A stretch of DNA of 64,000 nucleotides from Hofstenia miamia (taxonomy: Eukaryota; Xenacoelomorpha; Acoela). Each line of letters opens with the position of its first letter. The first letter of the stretch is position 1. The DNA lies in NCBI GenBank assembly GCA_004352715.1, contig SCFE01000062.1:1275605-1339604 (forward strand), in the 5' to 3' direction. The translations under genes were made by a program, and so were the position numbers. Below the pieces are notes generated by a model. That model was not told the origin of the DNA. It did no database searches and was given only the letters and a program-made list of their open reading frames with translations. Of this stretch, positions 56,916 through 64,000 are shown in pieces.

Positions 56916-59900
56916 ATTATAATTTAATTTATAAATGAATAGAAGTAGTCGAAAGTCGATGTAATCAGTACTTTTTCTGCAATTACCGCTTTACAATTAT
57001 GAAAATAATTATTAGGTCTGCTGTAAACACTTGTCTTACAGGAAGCATTAATAAATAAAAATTAAAAATATTAATAACTAAAGTAATTAAGACCGTTTTT
57101 GAATTCTTGCCTTACATTGTAGAGAAATTTAGCAATTTAGTTTTCTTACATCAAGTGAACTTATCAGGAATTTGTGGCAATAAGATAAAAAATAAGAACT
57201 ACATTAATAAATGTCAACCATTATTATCCTTTCTCTTTTTAGAAAATCGTTGAATTTCACATAAATAATGGGTAATTAGCAAGGGGTTGAAACGGCTCGA
57301 CCCGACCCGCGGGTCCGATTCGGGTCGAAGATTTTTTCTTTAAATCATGTCACGCAAGGTTGTCAATATCGTTGACATCGCTTCGTGGTTACATGCATAG
57401 GTTTTAATCAGTGTACTGACAAGCACAAGCGTAGCGGCCCAAAAATGATAAAGCTCAAGTGCTGATATGTGGGGGTTAAAAGGCGCCGCGTAATGAGCTA
57501 TCAGAAGGCGTGAGAAAACAATTGAGCTAAACCAAATATTATTAAGACGAATGCATTTAGACATGTTATTACATTCGTAATGCAAAATAGAGTTATAAGG
57601 ATCAGAGAAATTCGCGTTTGTTCATTTATTATAATTAGTTTTAAGAAATTTTTTATCTCAATAGTCGCAAAATTAATTAGTATTCTAAAAATGAATCGAA
57701 TGCAGTATATTGAAGCTACGATTGATTACTCAGAACGCTCTTGATAAGGTTGATTGGAGACATCGCCTTGGGATCAGGGCCTACTCACGACTCCATTCAG
57801 TAAACCCCGCTTAATGAAAATGTTGCTGATCAATTAATTAATCACGATCTAATCTAAATTTGGGTATAAGTGTTTGTACACTATGCATTTTTTTGAGAGG
57901 ACATCATTATATTTATCGCCTTTTTGGCAATGTAGGCCTATATAGTTATTCTTCTATTCTATTCTATTCCATTCTAAGTGAAAGTGAAGTTAAGAATGAC
58001 AAATTTCGTAAGTGCTTTAAGCGAAAGTACATAAGCGAAATTTTATTAAGTGATCAATTCGTTGGTCCTAATACTACATTGAACCATTGAACGGTGTGCT
58101 ATACATGTAACTGTTTTGTCGCAATGCAACCAATACATACTAAAGCATTTCTTGTTCCCACTACTGGCTAGCTAGTTATTTTGAAAACACATAAAATTTT
58201 GTTTGTTTTAGTGCGGTCGGGTCTACATACCATTCGGGTGGGGTTGCGTTAGGACCAAAAAACAATATATTTTGCGAATTTTTTCTGATTTTAAATAATT
58301 GCGTTAGACACAAATAACTTGCACCTTTAACTATGTATGTAAACTTCCTTGTTTACTTAAAAAGGTAACGTTATTGTCATATGACAGCAAATTCATTATT
58401 TTTATAATATTTACTCAAAATTCACAGATATTATTTAAAGAAATTTAAAAAATGTTATCTGATAGAAGAGAAAGAACAGTGTCCAGAGAAATATTTAATT
58501 TAATAGTTCGGATTTCTACACATATTTTGAACTTTGATGCATATTCAAAACAGTAGCAAGTGCTCTTGAAAGACTAAGTTGTAAATTTCAAAATAATTGT
58601 CATTTGAAAAAATGTAATATATCACATGAAATATCGGGATAAAGATTTGCACATTGTCAGCAAGTATTGTAAAATCGTTGTCTGACGCAAGCACTGACTG
58701 CGAGCAAACTCTCTTGAACTGCGCATAATTGTAATGTTGCCTTGCAGAATCGTAGTCTGATCATTGTGTTGAAGAGGCATTTGATTGAGTCGCATTACGT
58801 TTCGAGCTTACGATAGAAGAGTGAAGTGTGACTAACAAAATTATTTCTTATATCGTAGGCCTTACCCAGTAATAGGATTCAGGGGTTTTGCACGAGTGCA
58901 CGTGAACCCGTTCTTGGAATCTCAGGATAATCAGCAGACCCGTTCTTGCTTTTTTTACAGACATTAGACCTTTGTTTCCCAACTGCCTGTCCGTCAAAAC
59001 TATTCCTCTACTGCAGAATTTTAAGGAATAAAATATAAAATTCAAAGCTGGTTGAAAACTATATGTGTTCAGTAATTGGTAGCATTGTGGCGTAAAACAA
59101 AGGCCGAATTTCTACAGAAGTGTGGTGCGCTGACCAAAGCATTTAAGACACTAAATACTTCATAGACAGTGAACTAGCCTAGAAGTCAGTAGGTTTGCTT
59201 AAAAAACTTACAAATAAGGCAGATAGTTTAGGTAAATTTAGCATTGTTTGTTACATTGTACTTTGTTTTGCAGTTTTGAAGTGATAATATAGGTAAAGTA
59301 AGCATGCTTTAGACTAAGTGACTTTCTATAGTGAGATAGTCTTATTAACATGTCACTAGTGATTTTAAATTCAAAACTGTTAAACTTGAATCCTAAAATG
59401 AAGAAGATGACAACTAACCTTGTTGGTCTCCCTTTTAAAACATGGAATTGCTGTGTCCTTTTCTCAAAACATGGCTAAGAAAAAACCACAGTGCTAATGA
59501 TCCAAGGTTAAGCACAAAGTAGTTAAGGAATATGGTAGCAATCAAGTGGAATTATTTAAAAGAAGAAATCTCGAATATAGCACTGTTGGAAACACATGCA
59601 TTTTTTTATTGAAGAAAATAAATATGTTTGTGAGCTGAACAAGATAAATTTTGTGGTGTTATTCTAATTCAATGAATGTATAATGAATATGTTGCTCCTT
59701 ACACGGGCAACCCATATAAAAGTTGAGAATGGAACATTCTATAATATAAATGCATCAGGGCTTTTGTGGGGAGAATGTATTTTAGCTTGAAGAGGAATCT
59801 TACTAAAAAAGTTTAAGCCAGAGATGATTAATGTGACTTTCAAATGTCAATTTTTTGTTTATAACAATTGCAAGATATTTTGTTTCCTCAAAGTTATTTA

Positions 59901-60479
59901 TTATCGTGTTGTTGTATCGTATATGAATATTGTCACCTGTTTTTCCAATTTAGTAGAGATGATGAGTTTTAAAAGGAAATGAGCGAACCTATTGTTAGTA
60001 AGTACGATACAAAAGAGGACCTGTTCTTAAAATTTTGAATCCCATCACTGCTTATGGGCCTTCGAAACTAATGATAAGTGCAAGCATTAACCATTTCAGT
60101 CTTCACTGTTTTTTATCTTACCACTGTAAATTTATTTATCAGAAGAAAATGTGAAAAAACATAAAGAAAATTATTTTTTTATTATTTACTGAAAATTTAT
60201 AGATTTTCAAGTTCTATTGAAAAAAATGATTTTCGATTAAGGAAAATTGATTAAATTTCAATTTTAAGGTATCAAATGTTTTATTGAGAATTTTATGAAA
60301 GAAAATGTGTAAAAAAATATTTTTTTCTCAAACTGCTATATTTTGATTTAATGTAACAATTGCATAAAGAATTAATCATTTTATAATGGGAAATCAAGTT
60401 TTGCTTAAATTCAGAGTCAGCATTGCAGTTTTGAGTACCTAGAGAACCAACCACAGTCTGTAAGCCTACCCAACTCACC
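56916..60479. other. No recognisable gene; scattered hAT-like GC-rich words
   Basis: GGGTCG-rich words near 57295-57335 and 58205-58260 resemble hAT subterminal DNA but do not make a convincing pair. Nothing coding is supported. Confidence 0.4.
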
Positions 60480-60512
60480 CCAGCACACACACAAGCACAC
60501 ACACACACTTGG
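60480..60512. repeat. (CA)n microsatellite
   Basis: Interrupted CA repeat. Confidence 0.9.
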
Positions 60513-62302
60513 CCTGAGTCAACCAAGCTCGACTCGCTTTCTCCTATGTTATAAAGGTATTGTAAAATAAATTGTATTACTTGGCTTACCTATCAAATAC
60601 TTATTAAGTAAATGTAAAGTTTGATCAAATGTTTCCTGAATACAAAATAGACCAAGTATTTAATAAGCAAAAACTGGAGAAAGTGTTCCTTTGAAAAAAC
60701 CGACAAATATCAAGTAAATCTTGAAACACAAGAATAAATTTTTTTTGAATCACTCGGTTCATTTTTGCACTAAATTTTTTTAACAATTTTAACTATCGGC
60801 AATTTTCGGCAACTTTAATACTTGGTGACATGTATGCAAAATATATGCGAAGATGTACACAGTGGCATCAAGCCTGGGGATGGTAGAAGCAGATAACTAA
60901 GAAATTTTCGCATATAATATCAGATTTTTTATCTGTTTTTTTACTTTTGATCGTCCTTGTATTATATTGTAAAACTAATTATTATATTTTATTTGTTAGC
61001 ACTTCACAAATGAGATTTCACAGCAATAAGTCACTAGAATTTTTCACATCAGACTCATGCTGCAAACAGAATTTTTGTTGAAGATTTCGCAGTGAAAACT
61101 ACTTTTTTCAAAAAATCGTTTTTCATGAGTTACGTATACAAAAGCAACTGGAATAATAAAATACATTTAAAAATCATGCTAAATATGTAAATTCAGCTAG
61201 ATTAAAAAAAAATATTATTAACTGGAAAGCTTCACCCGTTTAAGCAAAACCAAATATTTTTTCAAGAGTGGAACTTAGTGAATTTACTTAAGCAGCCTGT
61301 TATCTTTTTAAAATAACAAAGCTTTTTCCTACATTTCAAACACTGTTCTCCATGCCTATTAGGAAATTTTCTTATGGCTGGTTAATGTGCACTTAATAAG
61401 TGGTGAAAATTTCGAAAAAATTGCCTGCAGTACTGATGTACTTGACAACTATTTTTGATGAAAACTCTGATTTCTTAAAATTCACTCAAATTACCTCCAT
61501 AATTTAAGCTCAGATAATTATTATTTCTAAATACTATGGAGTTAACCGCTAAATTCAAATATTTTTTCCCAAAGCCCAATAGAGGAACGCGCTTCACAAT
61601 GACAGAAATCATGATGCCAACAATTGCTCAAAACTGAGAAGAGTTTTAAGGTGTAATTGAAAGAGGAAGCACTCTTCCATCCTGTAGTCTCTTGTTTATG
61701 ATCATTTTTAATTTCTTCAAGACGCAATAAATAGCTTTATATAATCTTAAGTAGGTTAGAGTTAAGACATTTTCATGAAATATAAAATTTTACCCACCCT
61801 CTTAAAAAGATTTAAGAAAGCAACTCTATATATATGTGTTCTAACAACTATGACAAAATTCACACACACGCAATTTTCGAACCGGTAGCCCCATGATTTT
61901 TAAGTGACTTGACGCCACTGAGTCCAAATTCTTAAAAAAATACTTTATAGGAGCAAAATCTTTTGAAAAAACTATACAAATGCATATTTATATTGCTATG
62001 AAGACATATGGAGTGCTTGCATAATGTTTTTTTATTTGAAGTATAGTGATGTTGTAAATATGCAAAAATATTGAAACCGCTGGTGTTCACTCAAAACCTA
62101 AAACGAAATGAGAGAAGAAAATGAAAATCAAGTTTTCGTTTGTCAGCTAAAACACTCACATGTAATGTTATTTCCAAGAAGCAATGCAGTTTTCTTGTCA
62201 AGTTCAAATGTCATTTTGTTAAACTTGAGTAGTTATAGACGGGGAGAGGACGTGCCAATGGGACACCCATGACTATTTGCCACTTGGTACCAAAGTGATT
62301 TG
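60513..62302. other. No recognisable gene
   Basis: AT-rich, with no coding or repeat feature that I can support. Confidence 0.4.
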
Positions 62303-62805
62303 ATTGGACGCCATCTAGCGACAAAATATTTTTGATAAAACTAAATTGAGCAAATTAATTCTTTGACAAAGTTTTTAATTGTTAGGCAAACTGACATATT
62401 TTCTTCTGTTAATATACATGTTCATTGTAGCAACACCCTTAATTATGCAACACCATGTTTAAGGAAAACAATTCATAGATCCAAAACCCAAATATTTCAG
62501 ACTAAACATGATGTGTTATTTGCATTAGAGTGTGTTTCTAACCGCGTTAATATTGATCNATTGGACGCCATCTAGCGACAAAATATTTTTGATAAAACTA
62601 AATTGAGCAAATTAATTCTTTGACAAAGTTTTTAATTGTTAGGCAAACTGACATATTTACTTCTGTTAATATACATGTTCATTGTAGCAACACCCTTAAT
62701 TATGCAACACCATGTTTTAAGGAAACCATTTCATAGATCCAAAACCCAAATATGATGTGTTATCTGCATTAGAGTGTGTTTCTAACCGCGTTAATATTGA
62801 TCAAA
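62303..62805. repeat. Near-identical 257-bp duplication around a single N
   Basis: The block starting ATTGGACGCCATCTAGCGAC at 62303 restarts at 62560, right after an N at 62559. The copies differ by a few bases and a 13-bp indel (TTTCAGACTAAAC absent from copy 2), as two alleles would. Confidence 0.9.
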
Positions 62806-62974
62806 CCAAATATGCATGAGGTGGAAAACAACAATTTCTTTAGCAATTACATGTAAATTGTAAAAGCATATATTACCGCAATGGCTTTGAGTGATGAAGT
62901 TCAGCATTGTACAATCTTCAAGTTTCCATCTTCATTCTAAAATATGACGGCACTTCCACATTCACCCAGGAGGT

Positions 62975-63974
62975 NNNNNNNNNNNNNNNNNNNNNNNNNN
63001 NNNNNNNNNNNNNNNNNNNNNNNNNNNNNNNNNNNNNNNNNNNNNNNNNNNNNNNNNNNNNNNNNNNNNNNNNNNNNNNNNNNNNNNNNNNNNNNNNNNN
63101 NNNNNNNNNNNNNNNNNNNNNNNNNNNNNNNNNNNNNNNNNNNNNNNNNNNNNNNNNNNNNNNNNNNNNNNNNNNNNNNNNNNNNNNNNNNNNNNNNNNN
63201 NNNNNNNNNNNNNNNNNNNNNNNNNNNNNNNNNNNNNNNNNNNNNNNNNNNNNNNNNNNNNNNNNNNNNNNNNNNNNNNNNNNNNNNNNNNNNNNNNNNN
63301 NNNNNNNNNNNNNNNNNNNNNNNNNNNNNNNNNNNNNNNNNNNNNNNNNNNNNNNNNNNNNNNNNNNNNNNNNNNNNNNNNNNNNNNNNNNNNNNNNNNN
63401 NNNNNNNNNNNNNNNNNNNNNNNNNNNNNNNNNNNNNNNNNNNNNNNNNNNNNNNNNNNNNNNNNNNNNNNNNNNNNNNNNNNNNNNNNNNNNNNNNNNN
63501 NNNNNNNNNNNNNNNNNNNNNNNNNNNNNNNNNNNNNNNNNNNNNNNNNNNNNNNNNNNNNNNNNNNNNNNNNNNNNNNNNNNNNNNNNNNNNNNNNNNN
63601 NNNNNNNNNNNNNNNNNNNNNNNNNNNNNNNNNNNNNNNNNNNNNNNNNNNNNNNNNNNNNNNNNNNNNNNNNNNNNNNNNNNNNNNNNNNNNNNNNNNN
63701 NNNNNNNNNNNNNNNNNNNNNNNNNNNNNNNNNNNNNNNNNNNNNNNNNNNNNNNNNNNNNNNNNNNNNNNNNNNNNNNNNNNNNNNNNNNNNNNNNNNN
63801 NNNNNNNNNNNNNNNNNNNNNNNNNNNNNNNNNNNNNNNNNNNNNNNNNNNNNNNNNNNNNNNNNNNNNNNNNNNNNNNNNNNNNNNNNNNNNNNNNNNN
63901 NNNNNNNNNNNNNNNNNNNNNNNNNNNNNNNNNNNNNNNNNNNNNNNNNNNNNNNNNNNNNNNNNNNNNNNNNN
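62975..63974. other. Assembly gap (1000 N)
   Basis: Default-size gap at the end of the window. Confidence 0.95.
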
Positions 63975-64000
63975 CTAAATTTCAGTAGTTATATAGAATC

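Noticed and set aside
57295-58260. A hAT element bounded by GGGTCG-rich words
   Set aside because: The two GC-rich ends do not align as inverted repeats and no target duplication is visible.

Overview
The window is nuclear DNA of an animal (metazoan). It is AT-rich. It holds one spliced, highly conserved spliceosome gene with 28 recognisable introns, a fragment of a membrane protein gene, a rhodopsin-family GPCR, and one intronless gene with a PARP-like end. Between them lies a dense collection of decayed transposable elements (LINE, hAT, piggyBac, Ty3/gypsy, foldback and MITE-like). I cannot name the species. The GPCR style (DRF in place of DRY, NFxxY in place of NPxxY) fits invertebrate peptide-receptor expansions, and vertebrate origin is unlikely given introns of 42-47 bp.

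Layout. 2-9442 (+): the 3' three quarters of PRPF8 (Prp8); 29 exons join without a frame error into 1853 residues. 10.2-15 kb: three LINE relics. 15.6-17.9 kb: a foldback-type repeat arm running into a 1-kb gap, then a complete hAT-type MITE. 18095-19683 (+): two 3' exons of a TMX3-like ER disulfide-isomerase family protein. 20.8-26.7 kb: LINE relics, including an exact 1342-bp assembly duplication and an insertion with a 5' inversion. 28.0-28.6 kb: a 305-bp tandem duplication. 29164-32242: an inverted-repeat element into which a piggyBac element (29329-30775) has inserted at TTAA. 35694-39136 (+): a three-exon GPCR. 41.1-42.8 kb: a degenerate Ty3/gypsy pol. 43845-44972: a complete foldback element with a candidate target duplication. 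45866-45972: a GC-rich block that folds on paper into a three-way junction. 46.7-49.6 kb: hAT-type transposase fragments on both strands. 51541-52857 (-): a 438-residue protein with a PARP-like C-terminus. 52.9-56.9 kb: hAT and RT relics. 57-64 kb: nothing coding that I recognise, ending in a haplotype-style duplication and a 1-kb gap.

The genes do not form a pathway or operon. Themes across the window are: (1) every intron I could define ends in TAG except one AAG, with no CAG; (2) single-N junctions mark assembly seams, two of them between duplicate sequences; (3) several GC-rich blocks stand out in AT-rich DNA because they can fold, and the block at 45.9 kb is the strongest candidate for something undescribed. 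All calls rest on reading the sequence and on family knowledge; no database search was run.
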